Source of the DNA: Mixia osmundae IAM 14324
Taxonomy: Eukaryota > Basidiomycota > Mixiomycetes > Mixiales > Mixiaceae
Length of the DNA: 64,000 nt
NCBI RefSeq assembly: GCF_000708205.1
Contig: NW_014575548.1
Coordinates: 1-64,000 of the forward strand
Direction of reading: 5' to 3'
Below are positions 23,854 to 35,434 of the stretch, one piece after another; within the stretch, counting starts at the first letter, position 1; the number at the start of each line of letters is the position of its first letter. The notes beneath the pieces are model-generated. The model made no database searches. It saw only the letters and a list, made by a program, of their open reading frames with translations, and had not been told where the DNA came from. A program made the translations under genes and the position numbers.

Positions 23854-26800
23854 ATGGATCCCACGTCAGAGTACATAGACTACAGGCTGTCGGCTTCGCA
23901 GCGAAGAGCGAGCCAGGCCGGTCGTACTCCACCCAGGACGCCTACGACCGCGACTCCATCACCCCGCCTGAGTCGGTCTGGCAAATCAGCAGACACGAGT
24001 CCAGGTAGCTCGACAAGGACAGAGCCAGCAAGACAGTCGAGTAGATCGCCGGAGAATCTAAAGCGGCCTCCGCAACCGACTCGAGATCTGTCGAGTTCAT
24101 CGAGCAGCTCGTCGCCTTCAGTGAATTATGCCTCTGCTGCTGAGCAGAGCGATACCCAATCCTCGCCTGTGTCGGCAGAGACGAGGAACAAGCCGCGTCT
24201 CTCGGGAAATGGTGTACGGAGTGAAGCAAACACAAGTACGTCATCTATGACAACATCGCCTTCACAAGCGACCGTCAGAGCAGCAGAACGGCGTATGTCA
24301 TCTGCCAGTCGGTCTCAACCTAGCGTCTCCGATCACAATGGAGTATCAAGCACGCCAAGTCCGTCGCAGTCGCGTCAGAGGCAAAGAGCTTCCTTGACTT
24401 CAGATCCAATGAGCTTGTTTCGTGCGCGCTCACCTAGTACCACCGAACGCGATCAGTCCAGAGAGAGCAGCATCGCTTCTCGGCATGTTCGACCACCCAT
24501 GCCTGCTCAAAAGACTTCATCGGACAATGTCGCGAGGACTGTTCAGAGGAGAACTTCAGTCGAGACCATGAATATCTCCCTGGCGCCCCAGACTGGGCCC
24601 ACACCGGCACATACATCTACTGTAGGCTCGGACATGCCCCGGTCACGACAAGTGCCCATCATGACTTCCACTCCTATGCATACCCGTCAGTCTAGTAATG
24701 CACATGCTACCTTGCCGCCAGATGAACGGCTGCCTGTCGAGACAACCTCAGACGTCGATCGTCTGTTCGGTACGACCTCAGCATTCGACAAAGTCCTCCA
24801 GTCAGACCAAGTCATCCACAGATCCAGTCACGAACAGCTCTCACCAACAGCTGGCGCGCCTGCGAGCCTCAGCGGGCCGGCTCCAATAGAGGACAGCCCA
24901 GCTGCTAGCAAACGCACAATGAAGCCCACATCGCTCCTGCTCGCTGCTGCGAGTCGCAAAAAGCAGCAACGAGCAAGCGCGATGAATGGCCCTCCGCCGC
25001 TCGTACTAGGCTCGGCCTTTGTCAACATCGCACCGAGAGGATCCAGGTCGGCAGGAGGTCAGCCGGACTTCGAGTCCATGCTGGCTTCTGACAACACCAT
25101 CAAGCTCAACGAGAGGTCGTCGCTTGAGGGTCGCTTGACCGGCCAAGCATCAGTTGCAGACCTACGATCGGTTTCCAACCCGGAGACTGCTGCTCTCAAG
25201 CCTACGATATCGCGCGAGTCAGCTGCCAGATCGCCTTCTGGTCAATCAGCACCTGCTTCGGCTGTGCAACGGGTAACTTCGAATGGCGAGACATTTGTAG
25301 ACGCAAGTCCATTTCCTGCGACGACCGACGAGCTTCAGACGCCCATCACGCCTAGCGGACGAGCGCCTACAATTCAGTCGCTCTCCTCTAGATCGGTATG
25401 TGCCTTCTCTAGACATGAGCTTCCACCTGATGACACGAGAGCAGCAAACATTCTCCAGCACGATGAGGAAGACATCTGGCTTCTTTCGCAAGGCACTCTC
25501 GAGCTTCAGCGCACCGACAACAACGCCCGGTCGAGTTCGTTGCTCGCTCATGCATCTGCATTCGCGCTCATGTTTGGAACATGCAGAGTGCAGGCATTAG
25601 TTCTGCGGACATGGACATCTACGCGCCCACAAGCAGCGCTGATCTCCCACCTATCGCTCCACCGGTACCTGCAATGCCGGCGCGATATAAGGACGAAGCT
25701 TTGCCTCCTCTACCAGCATTGACCGACGCGCCTAACGCGCCGCCTGCTCTGCCTTCCTCTGCAGCTGCGGGTTCAGCATCGACGCCTGCGCTTGTCTCAC
25801 TGCCCATCGCTGCCGCTATGCAGAGGACTCTGTCGAGTTCCAGTGCAGCATCGGAGATTGTCGGACCTGCGCCTGCATACAAAGGTAGTCCAAAGTCTTC
25901 CGATGTCGCTCGTTTGCGATCTACCTCGAATCACGGCAAGACAGTGATACCGCCGCTGCCACAACGACTGTCATCTGCCGAAACTTCGCCACAGATGCCT
26001 TCGAAAGAACTGCGGCGTCGCTCACTCGGCCTGCCTTCTGAGTCATCTTCGCCTGCGCAAACCACGATTCCCACGGAATCTCTCGCACTAGGCTCCGCAT
26101 TCGTGCAGCAGCAGCTTACCTCGCGTCGGCATCGCCGGCATAGCTCCAATGCTTCTCTCACTGCGCAAGACCTTGATAGGCTCCCCAATTCTTCTACATC
26201 GTCCAACAGATCGACCATTATCTCCAGCTTAGCACGAGGAACAGCATCGCCTACTTTGCCTCCTCGCTCCGCATCACTGACCGGATCTACTTCACTGACA
26301 AGCTCAACACCCACGAAGAGCAATCGCCGTTCCCTCAATAGCATCATTGACGGCGAGTTACTGCCGCCTCTGGGCTTCGAAGACGCGCATGAAACACCCA
26401 TGCCTACAGCTCAGTCGACAACTGCAGGCAGTATCAATGTTCCCAAGGGGCTCGCTCTCAACGTTGATACCTCGGGCGAATTGCCACCGGTGTCGGAGAG
26501 CTCGAGATTGTCTGCTTTGCTCGCTGCAGCATCGGCCGAGGCGCGGCAGACCAGATTGAGCGGTGGCTCGGCCACTCTGCCCTCGCCAATACTTCCGCGC
26601 GAGCTGTCATCGGTGCCAGATTGGGCAGAGGGACATGCGCCAGAAGAGCTGGCGCTCAAATTCTGGAATAACGAAGAGGGATTCCTCAGACCACAAGAGC
26701 GAGCAGAATGGCTCGGTTCATTGTCAGTCGCATGCTATTCATGCTATCTGCTCTAACCGATTTGACACAGACCCTCACTGAATCAGCGCACTTTGCTGGC

Positions 26801-28926
26801 CTACATCGGTCTCTTCGACTTTGCCGGCCTACGCATTGACGCTGCCTTCAGACTTCTCTGTGATCGCCTGTATCTCAAAGGCGAGACGCAGCAAATTGAT
26901 CGCATCCTGGCAGCTTTCAGTGCTCGATATCACGAGCAGAATTTGTCAGGTCTGTTGCATAGCGTCGACTTGATACATGCTGTCGTCTATTCTATCTTGC
27001 TGCTCAACACTGACCTTCATGTGGTCGAGTCGACTACACGCATGTCACGGAACCAGTTCGTGCGCAATACAATGTCGGCTATCTACGAGCAGCCAGAAGC
27101 GCAAAGGACCGTGGATGCCATGGGCGATGCTCGCAAGAATGCCATCGATAAATGGACAGCTTCGCTCGCGCAAACCGATGGCACAATGCATCGCAGCTCA
27201 TCAGCCTCGAGCGCTCTCAGCGGAGGTCAGGATAGTGTGCTCGATGCCGATCCAGCAGATCAAAGCATGTCCTCTGCAAAGTCAAACTTACAACCTGCTG
27301 CACTGCGTCGAGGCTCTACTGACGATGCAAGCAACAGACAAGAGGTTGAGCCTTTCACCAAAGCCTGGGACGTTCACATGGAGTCACTGCTGCGTGACTT
27401 GTTCCAATCGATCCGCAGCAAGCCCGTGTATCAGAACAGCGCGCATGCAGACGATGCGAGCAGCATGTCTTCGAGGCCCGGTTCCACACTCAGCCCAACT
27501 CCGACACATACAACTTGGTCAGGAGTGACTCGTGTGCCGAGCAAAAGCAGCCACGCAGCATCTATCTCTGGCTCGGAACGTAATGTGCGATCGAACTACA
27601 AGCGAACGAGCATGCGTGGACTGCTACTAGCCGAGCATGGCAAGCATAACAGCAGCTCAGCGGGCAGCGCCATGGGCTCAGCAAGCGATCGTGACTCTAT
27701 CATGTCTGGCAATGCCTCGATGATCAACGCCATGGGGCAGCATCAGATGCCTAATCTTGGCTTTGCCAGCAGTCTGTCCAACACGATCATCCGCGAGCAG
27801 CAAGAAGATGAAGCAGACACGACTGTCAAAGATGACACCGAGGTCACCGAGGAGGAGCTGGCTTTGATGGGCGCACCATGGGCAAAGGAAGGCTTGCTGC
27901 AGCGCAAGCATTATTGGGAGGGTCCTCAGAAGCGCGCAAAAGACAAAGCATGGGAACAAGTCTTTATGGTCTTGTCCCGCGGTGACCTGCGTGCATTCAA
28001 GTTCGGACAGAGCATGAAAGGTATGCAAGGATCATATGGGCTCGGCGGCGGCAATTGGCTTGTACGTATCCTGCTTGTTTGCGAATACTTCCTGCTGATG
28101 ACAGTGGCAGTCCAATGCGCAAGCTGTGGGCGATGTCGATCTAGCACATTCGCTGACGAGTCCGCTGCCTGTGCCCGGCTACTCGCGAACTCGTCCATTC
28201 GTGTTCGCGCTTACTCTGCCTAATGGCAATTCATACTTCTTCCAGGCAGGTACCGCGGATCTTGTCGCGGAATGGGTATCGGCCTGCAATTACTGGGCAG
28301 CTCGTGTCAGCAAACTACCTCTTGTCGGCGGCGTATCGAGCATGGACTACGGCTGGAATCATGCCAACGATGCCGACCACCCAGACGGAAGCTCCGTCGC
28401 TCGGGATCGATCGACGAGTATACAGGATGATAGAATGAGCGTTCGGAGCGGACGCTCCAATCGGTCACGACAAGTGTCGTCCGGCGTATCCAACACGACC
28501 ATTCATGACCGGCTCGCTCTTGCGGAATGGAAGCCTTATGCTGCTCCGTTGGGCAAAACACATCACGACGAGATGACGCAGCGCGAGCTGCTAAAACAGC
28601 ATGTCGTCCTGCTCCAAGAGGATCTGCAGCAACATAACGTACTGCGCGGTCCGATGCAGCGACTCTACTCCGCCAAATCCGCCAATGCTGGTCGCGCCAT
28701 GTACAACTGGGAACGTAAATCACAATATCTCTTGTCTGAGATCGTCAAATACACGACGTATATCTCGTGCATAGAAGACGCCTTACGACTTCGCAACGTT
28801 CGCCGAGACGAGAAGCTTCATGCGGAATTGCTTAAGAACGCCGACGATCTCGATGAAGATACTTCATTCAGCATGGCGAGCAAGACGCCAAAGAGCTCCA
28901 ATTCAGCGACCTTCAAGGACGTCTGA
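23854..28926 (+). CDS. Sec7-PH domain Arf guanine nucleotide exchange factor
   Basis: Activates Arf-type GTPases at membranes. Exons 23854-25395, 25445-25529, 25594-26722, 26771-28061 and 28111-28926 give about 1,620 aa, much of it disordered. The first about 900 residues are Ser/Thr/Pro-rich. The Sec7 domain begins near KFWNNEEGF and runs through LLAYIGLFDFAGLRIDAAFR, LYLKGETQQIDRILAAFSAR and YSILLLNTDLHV; the catalytic Glu falls in GETQQ. A second low-complexity insert follows. The PH domain (KEGLLQRKHYWEG to FFQAGTADLVAEWVSACNYWA) is split by the last intron. The C-terminus ends in a helical segment like that of yeast Syt1 and Yel1. All four introns are GT-AG, 48-64 nt. Best matched to the Syt1/EFA6-like group; the exact orthologue is uncertain. 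Confidence 0.88.
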
Positions 28927-28949
28927 TGCATTCCTGCGTATGATGTCAT

Positions 28950-29285
28950 ATGTTGTTTGTGCTCTATTCATGCCTCTTGCCTCTCTTGCATGACTGGGTG
29001 TGCAGCAAATCGGCACTAGCTCGCATGGCTACCTCGTATGCTCCTGTAAAATCAGGTCATGGCGACGAGTGCCAGTGTGGTCAGGCGGAGCCAAGGTCAA
29101 AGCCGCGGAACAAAAAGGAAGTTGAATTGCAATGCACCAATCAGCTGGCCCAGGCTGCCCAGTTGCTGAACTGCTCGTCAGCTCGGCTCCATCGACTGGA
29201 TGCTGCATGTGATAGTGTGCTGTGCAAGCTAGAAGACGCTCAAGTGATGATGCACGCGCAGAGAGAGAGAGAGATTTGCTCATGA
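28950..29285 (+). CDS. Possible small ORF, unknown function
   Basis: A 111-codon ATG ORF (a second ATG at 29025 gives 86 codons) starts 24 bp after the Sec7 gene. The C-terminal half (QLAQAAQLLNCSSARLHRLD and following) could form an amphipathic helix, but no family is recognised. It ends in a (GA)n microsatellite around 29264-29275, and an antisense ORF of similar length overlaps it. It may well be chance or the 3' UTR of the upstream gene. Confidence 0.2.
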   Translation: MLFVLYSCLLPLLHDWVCSKSALARMATSYAPVKSGHGDECQCGQAEPRSKPRNKKEVELQCTNQLAQAAQLLNCSSARLHRLDAACDSVLCKLEDAQVMMHAQREREICS

Positions 29286-30122
29286 CTCAAAATCGCGACG
29301 GATGAGACCAGACAGTGAAGAAAGTAATAAAGGTGCATTGGAAAAGGATAGCTGCAAGGGCTGTCGGCTGGCTGTAGCAAGCCCGATATATACAGGTGCC
29401 AATTGGCGGGGAGCTGCACAGCAGGCCGACAGCGCGATGCAGCCAGCAGGATGAGTGGGATTCTCGTTGAGAGCTGAGCAGGAGGAAGAGGCCAGCGCTC
29501 AGCAGCGACCCTACTGGCAGGCTGAAAACGCTCTCCTGATTGCTGCTGGCAACGAGCGAGGAGGAGAGCGTGGTGAAGCAGGCGAACTTGAAGTCGACTC
29601 CAGCTGGGCTGGAACAGTTCGCGTTGACAGACCAGCTGCTCAGACCGATGAACACACAGGCCTACCACTCTCACTACTACCCCGGCATCGGCCTAGCGCT
29701 GTTTGACTTATCGTGCCGTTTGCCAGACCAGCTGCGCAGCTTCGTGGACACCAGGCCCTCCGTTCTCCCCTAGGACCTGGGCGACGGGCCGGCACCGGCT
29801 CATTTGTCGAGTCGAGTCGAGCCGAGTCGGGTCGGGTTGACAGACCAGATGCCTAGTCTGACGACCCACAGGCCTTCCAAGCTTCTCACTACTACCTCGG
29901 CGTCAGCCCAGCACTGAATGACTTGTCGTATCGAATCGAGTCGAATCAAGCCGAGTTGAGTGTGGAAAGATGAGGAGCGCGCGTTTTATGCGTGCCCAGT
30001 GTACAGATATTGTCACATTATTATTGCTCGCGAGAAATCTGCACCGCGTTGATGAACGTCACGTGATCTATGTGAGGACACTCTGAATGCTGCCGAAATT
30101 GGATGCATCCTTTGTACTCTCA
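29286..30122. other. Gene-poor interval, no supported gene
   Basis: Apart from the tandem repeats, this interval holds only short overlapping ORFs on both strands without recognisable motifs. A TATATA-containing string lies near 29385. A non-coding transcript cannot be excluded from sequence alone. Confidence 0.4.
29623..29960. repeat. Three degenerate tandem repeats of about 96-125 bp with GTCGA-rich tails
   Basis: Three related blocks begin near 29623, 29722 and 29836. Each carries AGACCAG near its start (29629, 29725, 29842), then an ACACAGGCC or CACCAGGCC element. In the first and third copies CTCACTACTAC follows, then TTGTCG-like sequence. The second and third end in runs of the pentamer GTCGA/GTCGG/ATCGA (29806-29836 and 29926-29960). 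The copies differ at many bases, so they are not recent. They lie in the longest gene-poor stretch. No coding meaning or terminal structure of a mobile element is seen. Confidence 0.7.
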
Positions 30123-30674
30123 TCACTGCTGATGAGCCATGCAAATATGTTCGATCTCGAAAGCTGATGCTGAGCGGTCCGCAGACGTGCAGTGAGACTC
30201 ACATAGACGTGAACCGCATTCCGCCGGCACGAGCTGTGTGCAATCGTTTCTCAGGCATCTGAAGTTGTTATTAGCGCTATGAGACGCTTCGAGAAGCCAT
30301 GCTGGCAAGTCGTCGAGCTGTTCGTCCAGAACGACGTAGCGCTCGCCAGCCTTTGTGCTCTCTCGGAGCTTGTACAGGGCCAGATCGGCAAGGTCGTATC
30401 TGATGTGACATTGATCCCATCTGGAGGCCGGGGCGATTCTTGCTTGAATGCGTTTCATGACGTGGTGACCGATCGAATAGCCCATCCTCGTGAGAGGAAG
30501 GTCGGGCATGAGGTCTTTCAGGAGCATGCGACGCCATGTATCGAGCATGTCTCGCGAAACACCCTTTGCTTCGAGCAACGATGACGCTCGTCTTTGCTTC
30601 ACAGTGCTTGATGAAGAGGCGATATTCGAGGCTGCAGCAGCAAGTATCTGACGCTGGGAGTTGGCCATCTTCAT
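30123..30674 (-). CDS. Short protein sharing the Cys/His-rich tail of the 9.2-10.7 kb F-box protein
   Basis: A 183-aa ORF without introns. Residues from about 90 on follow the same order as the C-terminal third of the F-box gene at 9162-10658: an IRYDLADLALYKLRE-like segment (IQYRLGPIVLARHNE in the other), a D-x-x-P-x-W-x-x-E segment, then C-x4-C-x7-C-x3-LC-x2-HCT-x-A-x-R and a final C-x2-H. No F-box is present upstream. It is therefore either a truncated paralogue or a stand-alone version of the domain. The spacing and the HCT-x-A core argue against chance. Function unknown; metal binding is inferred from the ligands. The first ATG gives MKMANSQRQ; an upstream exon is possible but none was found in the 400 bp before the divergent Rex1 gene. 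Confidence 0.55.
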   Translation of the reverse strand: MKMANSQRQILAAAASNIASSSSTVKQRRASSLLEAKGVSRDMLDTWRRMLLKDLMPDLPLTRMGYSIGHHVMKRIQARIAPASRWDQCHIRYDLADLALYKLRESTKAGERYVVLDEQLDDLPAWLLEASHSANNNFRCLRNDCTQLVPAECGSRLCESHCTSADRSASAFEIEHICMAHQQ

Positions 30675-31075
30675 GCTTGCTCACAAGTAGAGTCTCTCAT
30701 ATGGAGCGTGTTGAGGCTCTCGCTTGGTAGTGATGCATAGAAACAACGATCGCTGGGACACCTGAGTCTGCTCTTGGCGCTGGTGTGGCTGATCGAACTT
30801 GACCCTCGACTGCCGTGCTCCTTTGCTTGGTCTGTGGAGACTGGTGCTGAAGCTGCCGCGCGCTGTCTACTGCTTCACTCGATTCAGTACGAGGTGGGCG
30901 GCGTCGCAGAAGCGTGTACAGGCTGCTGCATCGTCAAACAAACCCCAAGATGATCTGCGACTGGTGACAAGTCGACAATCTCTCCACGGCTCACGACGTG
31001 CACAGTGCACGACTAGTCGCACGACTCGCGACAGATTGACAGCCTCGAGCCGATTCTTACCCTTCTGCCTGCGCT
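30675..31075. promoter_or_regulatory. Divergent intergenic region upstream of the Rex1-like gene
   Basis: About 400 bp between two divergent start codons. No ORF with family resemblance and no clear motif was found. It should contain the promoters of both flanking genes. Confidence 0.35.
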
Positions 31076-33225
31076 ATGGCGACCAAGCGCAAGTCAGAGG
31101 ATGCTTCAGCATCCTTCCTGCCGAGCAGCTATGCATCACAACACGCCAGGAGCTTGCAAGACGATGCGGATGGTTTCACGAAAGCTACGAGCAAGAAAGA
31201 AAAGAAACGACTCAAGATTTTGAGGAAAGCAGAGGTGTTGGATTCATGCACTGCCAGTGATAGCCGTACTGATGCTGCTGCCGATGTGCAGTTGGAAGTG
31301 CCGGAGTTCCACTTCAATACCCGAGGCTTCGCGAACAACCGACACGTTGCGCTTGTTCATGTTCGTGACGCTCTGCTCAGTATATTGTCAGATGAGCCTG
31401 CGCCCAATTGGCTCGTCATCAAGCATAAGAGTCACATCCAACGCGTCGTCGTTCTTTTCATTCCCGGCATCACGGGCGATACACTAGGTGTCGCTGATCT
31501 CGACGCGCACACGACGATACCCCAGTCTCTGACAGAATCCTCGAGGAGTCAAGCCGACAGGAAGACAAAGCTACCTGTCTTTGGTCGGATATTCGGTGCA
31601 TACTGTCCTACGAAAGCGCCGGGCGACAAGTACAAGATCCACTCGGCACAGATGACATTTCTTAGCTCGCTCGCCGTTCCGCCAGCAGAGAAGAAGCGCA
31701 GGGAAGCTGCTCGTGTACGCGGTCAGTGCTGAAAAACCTTCATTGATGTACTCTGCTGATATGCTGTCGATGACAGAAGCTCGTGAGACGTCGAGTACAG
31801 CGCGAGAAACGGCAGCGAATTACCTGCTGACGCGCGATCAGATGCTCACGGCCGCTTTCCCCATGCCATCATATCGCTTTAGCACGCCGAACGAACCTCT
31901 GGACAGTAGATCTCCACCTGAGCCAGGTCAGATCGATACCGTCCTCGAGGAGACCTCCAAAGTGGCAGGCAGGCCGGGTTGGTACGAGACCCCACAAGCC
32001 ATGCTCTCGCGAGACGAGGCCAAATCGATGAAGGTGCTCGGCATCGACTGTGAGATGGTCAAGACGGCGGAAGATTCCGAACTTGCGAGAGTGGCCATCA
32101 TGGATCAGCAAGGCCAAGTCGTCTACGATACTTTTGTCAAGCCCGACCGACCCATAATAGACTATGCTACGCAGTATTCTGGTATCACGCCCGAGAACCT
32201 TGCCAGTGTAACGACGACCCTGGCAGATGTACAAAGTCACCTCAAGACTCTCATAGACTATCGCACTATCCTCGTCGGACACTCGCTCGAATGCGATCTT
32301 CGAGCGCTCAAATTGGCACATCCCTGGGTCATCGACACGACTGTACTCTATCCTCATCCGCGTGGTCCGCCCTTCAAGTCGAGTCTGAAGTGGCTCGCAA
32401 AGCAGTGGCTCAAACGAGAGATCCAGATCATCAGCTCGCACAGACAGCCCATCTACGATGACAGAGGCGAACCGATTGCTCATGCGCCCGGCCATGATCC
32501 TAGAGAAGATGCAGGAGCGGCAATAGAGCTTCTCAATAAGAAGATTGACAAGGGACCGACATTTGGCGTCTTCACGAACGACACAGAAACCATCTTTGAA
32601 CGTCTCTCGCGAGGACCGACGCCCAAGACGTCGGCAATCATCGACTACGGTTCGCCAGCAGTCTGGATCGCTCGCGGGTGCAGTACAGTGACAGCGTGCA
32701 CATCAGACGATGAGATCTGCTCGGGTATGATCTCCGCTGCTCAGACGCAGGATTTTGTCTACGGCCGCATGCTCGAACTCTCCCATGCCCGAGGCTGTAC
32801 GTTGCCGTCCCTTTCATGTGCGCAAAATCTGAGCCCTATTTCCCTCAGGGACTACGGCACGTGCAGCACAGGCAGGAACCGCAGAAGACGAAGCGACTAT
32901 GCCCGCAGAACCAAGCGAGCCCGTCAAGGCGATAGACGCAGATCCGGTTTATGCACAGATGAACGAGAGGATCAAGACACTCTGGAATGGCTTACCCCGA
33001 TCCACTGCCTTGATCATTCTCACTGGTCATTCCGACCCAGGACCGGCCATCGCGCTCAACAAACGCAGGGCGACTTATGACTCGCTGTGCAGAATGCTCA
33101 AGCCAAGCGAAGTGCCTAGAGAGCATGTATGGATGACACAAGATGATCGCGATCTCGAGCAAGAAGTAGTAAAGGCTAAGTTGGGCATGTCGTTCTTTAG
33201 CATCCGAGGCGAGCCGTTGTTGTAA
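31076..33225 (+). CDS. REX1: Rex1/Rnh70-type 3'-5' RNA exonuclease
   Basis: DEDDh exonuclease that trims 5S rRNA, 5.8S rRNA and tRNA 3' ends in the nucleus. Exons 31076-31721, 31777-32796 and 32849-33225 encode 680 aa. The N-terminus is Lys-rich (TSKKEKKRLKILRK). The exonuclease domain begins at VLGIDCEMVKT (Exo I, D and E), continues with VGHSLECDLRALK (Exo II, D) and ends at HDPREDAGAA (Exo III, H and D), so all four metal-binding acids and the His are present. The C-terminal part matches Rex1 rather than Pan2 or Rex4, with the late ILTGHSDPGPAIALNKRRA segment. Both introns are GT-AG. Nuclear or nucleolar role is inferred from the family. Confidence 0.92.
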
Positions 33226-33314
33226 TCAAAATCGCATGTACATCGCGTGCCGGACGTCTACGCCGCGCGCAAGCCAAGTCGCGCTGTTCCGCTTGCATTG
33301 GCCGGTGCGCGCGG

Positions 33315-35192
33315 ATGCGCAGAATCAGATCAAGGCTGCTCATTGGCCTGACGATATGTAGTCTGCTACTGCTAGCCGATAACATCTCCTTGCGCATCAA
33401 GCGACGGCAATCGCTGAGCGCCGACGACAGTATTGCACTGACCGAAGCCCAAATTGACGATGCAGCGGCTCGAGCAATCGAGCAGCCGGCAAAGGGTAGC
33501 TTTTCCACCGAAGAAGATGCAGCAGACCGGATGAATGCAAGTCGGTGGGATGCAAAGACACTCGCCGGGCACAGAATACGACCCGTCTTTCCTCGAACAT
33601 GGACACACGAACTGCCCACATTACATACTTCACTCACCACCCTCCTACCTATCTTGCCTCAGATAGCGAGGGGACATTCTAATTCTGCACCCGATGGATC
33701 AATGTCGACACTCGTCATGACACTCGCCACGCCTGGCATCAAGTCTCATCTCTTCAATTGGCTTTGCTTTCTGCATCATAGATTGCCATCAAACCTATAT
33801 CCACCCGGCAGCTACCTCGTCATCACGTCGTCCAGAGATCTCGCCGTGTATCTCTCGGACAGAGGTGTCATCACCCTGTTGCTCCGTCCGTCAGAAGCAG
33901 AGATGGATAGTCGCGCATTCTTGGATCTATGGACCACTTTGCGTAAGCTGGAGCTCTTGATCTCAGACGACCCGGAGAACGTCGCGCTCAACAGTAGCGT
34001 GGCGCTGAAGTGGGGCAATCTGGACTATCAGTCGCTGATGCTGGAGCGCACGATCATGACGACAGCAATTGTCAGCAGTCTGGTCGATGCCAACGGTCCC
34101 TCTGTCGATCGTTCATCAAGAAAGCCAATGAAAGCCAATGAGCGCCCCGTAGGCGGCGTACTGATCGCAGACAACGATGCAGTATGGTAGGTTTCGTCAC
34201 GCACCCCAGCAAAACGACGCTTACTCAGTGCTCCTTCCTTCGTTAGGCTGTCATCACCGATACCGCTCCTAGCACACCCATATCGTCCGCAAGGCAGCCT
34301 ACCGTCCTTCCTGTATTCAAGCGACATCCACCCGACTGCCATGACTGAGTATGGCAAATTCGAGCTGCCATGCGCTGGCTTCTTCTACTCGCGCGTGTCT
34401 GATCCTATCAAGCCAACTTATGACAGGAAGTGTCAATTTAGCCCTTCGGAAGGTGCTGCCCTTGCATGGCGGTACACCACGCTCTGTCACATTGCTTCGA
34501 CCCTCGAATGGCGTGGCAGAGCTGAGGAAGAGGCCCGCGATGAGCTCGAGAACGAGGGTCTGCCTGAATCTGATATGCCTCGTTTGCTCAAGAAGCACAA
34601 CAAGCTACAGCGTGCTCCTGGCTTTCAAGATTCGAGCCTTGGACCAGCGATCTGGCTTGCAGAAGAGGGTCTCCTACCACACCTTTCGCATGAACGTTTC
34701 ATGGACGCATTGACTTCTGGCGACCCGGACGATCTGCTCGCGCTGATGTCCGAGATGGGTCTAGGGCCCGACGACCCACCTTGCGACATCAAAGCGCGTC
34801 GAGCATACAAGCGCTGTCCCAATCCTGATCATCCAGCTCACTCGCCTTTTGCCGCGTTCGAGAGACGCGCTCGCTGGCGTGATACACCTTTGCTCAGTGG
34901 TCACAAGCGACGTAGTGTGCAGCATTACACTAGGCCTCCTCCGAATATACAGATCAGAACTGAGCCATTGCCCTATGCTCTGTTTCCTCCCGGCCGAGGG
35001 TTCTTTGATGAAAAAGAGCGCGAGAACGGGGCGGAAGCCGTCGTTGTGCATGCTAATTACGCCATTGGCAAGTACAAGGAGAAAATAATGAAGAGAGAAG
35101 GCATATGGGCACTCGTCGAACGGCCCGACCTTGATCAGCCGTATTGTAGTATGGACATTATCGAGAAGGCGCCCAGACCAAAGCGCGGCTAG
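33315..35192 (+). CDS. Type II membrane glycosyltransferase (PF03407 nucleotide-sugar transferase)
   Basis: Predicted Golgi glycosyltransferase of 605 aa from exons 33315-34186 and 34247-35192. A short basic N-terminus is followed by one hydrophobic signal anchor (LLIGLTICSLLLLA). The catalytic part shows the DxD-like motif in VLIADNDAVWLSSPIP, interrupted by the intron inside the Trp codon, then FELPCAGFFYSR, typical of PF03407 enzymes. Near the end HANYAIGKYKEKIMKREGIW matches the family's C-terminal block. An insert of about 150 residues, rich in Glu, Pro and Arg, lies between these blocks. Donor and acceptor sugars are unknown; relatives act on cell-wall or glycan substrates. The 60-nt intron is GT-AG. 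Confidence 0.82.
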
Positions 35193-35434
35193 GACTCGCT
35201 CGAAATTGATCAAAATGACATGTGACTGTCGCACGTACCTCCTGACTCGCTACCCCGCCAATCGTGAGCTGGGCAGCGAGTCACGTCTGGAGCCTTTCAA
35301 TTGCGCACAGGCCTATTGTCGGCAAACGCGCGCTCGCTTCTCACGGGACTCGTCGCCAGTCTCGCTTCCTGCGCAATGTCCGAACCATACAGGTTGGACA
35401 GCAACTCATCGCCTCTCCCTACTCGACTCCATCA

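Noticed and set aside
28307-28723. 138-codon minus-strand ORF
   Set aside because: It is antisense to the PH-domain exon of the Sec7 gene, which has clear family sequence.
29240-29674. Overlapping minus-strand ORFs of 122-144 codons
   Set aside because: They run through repeat-flanking and (GA)n sequence, lack motifs, and compete with one another in different frames.
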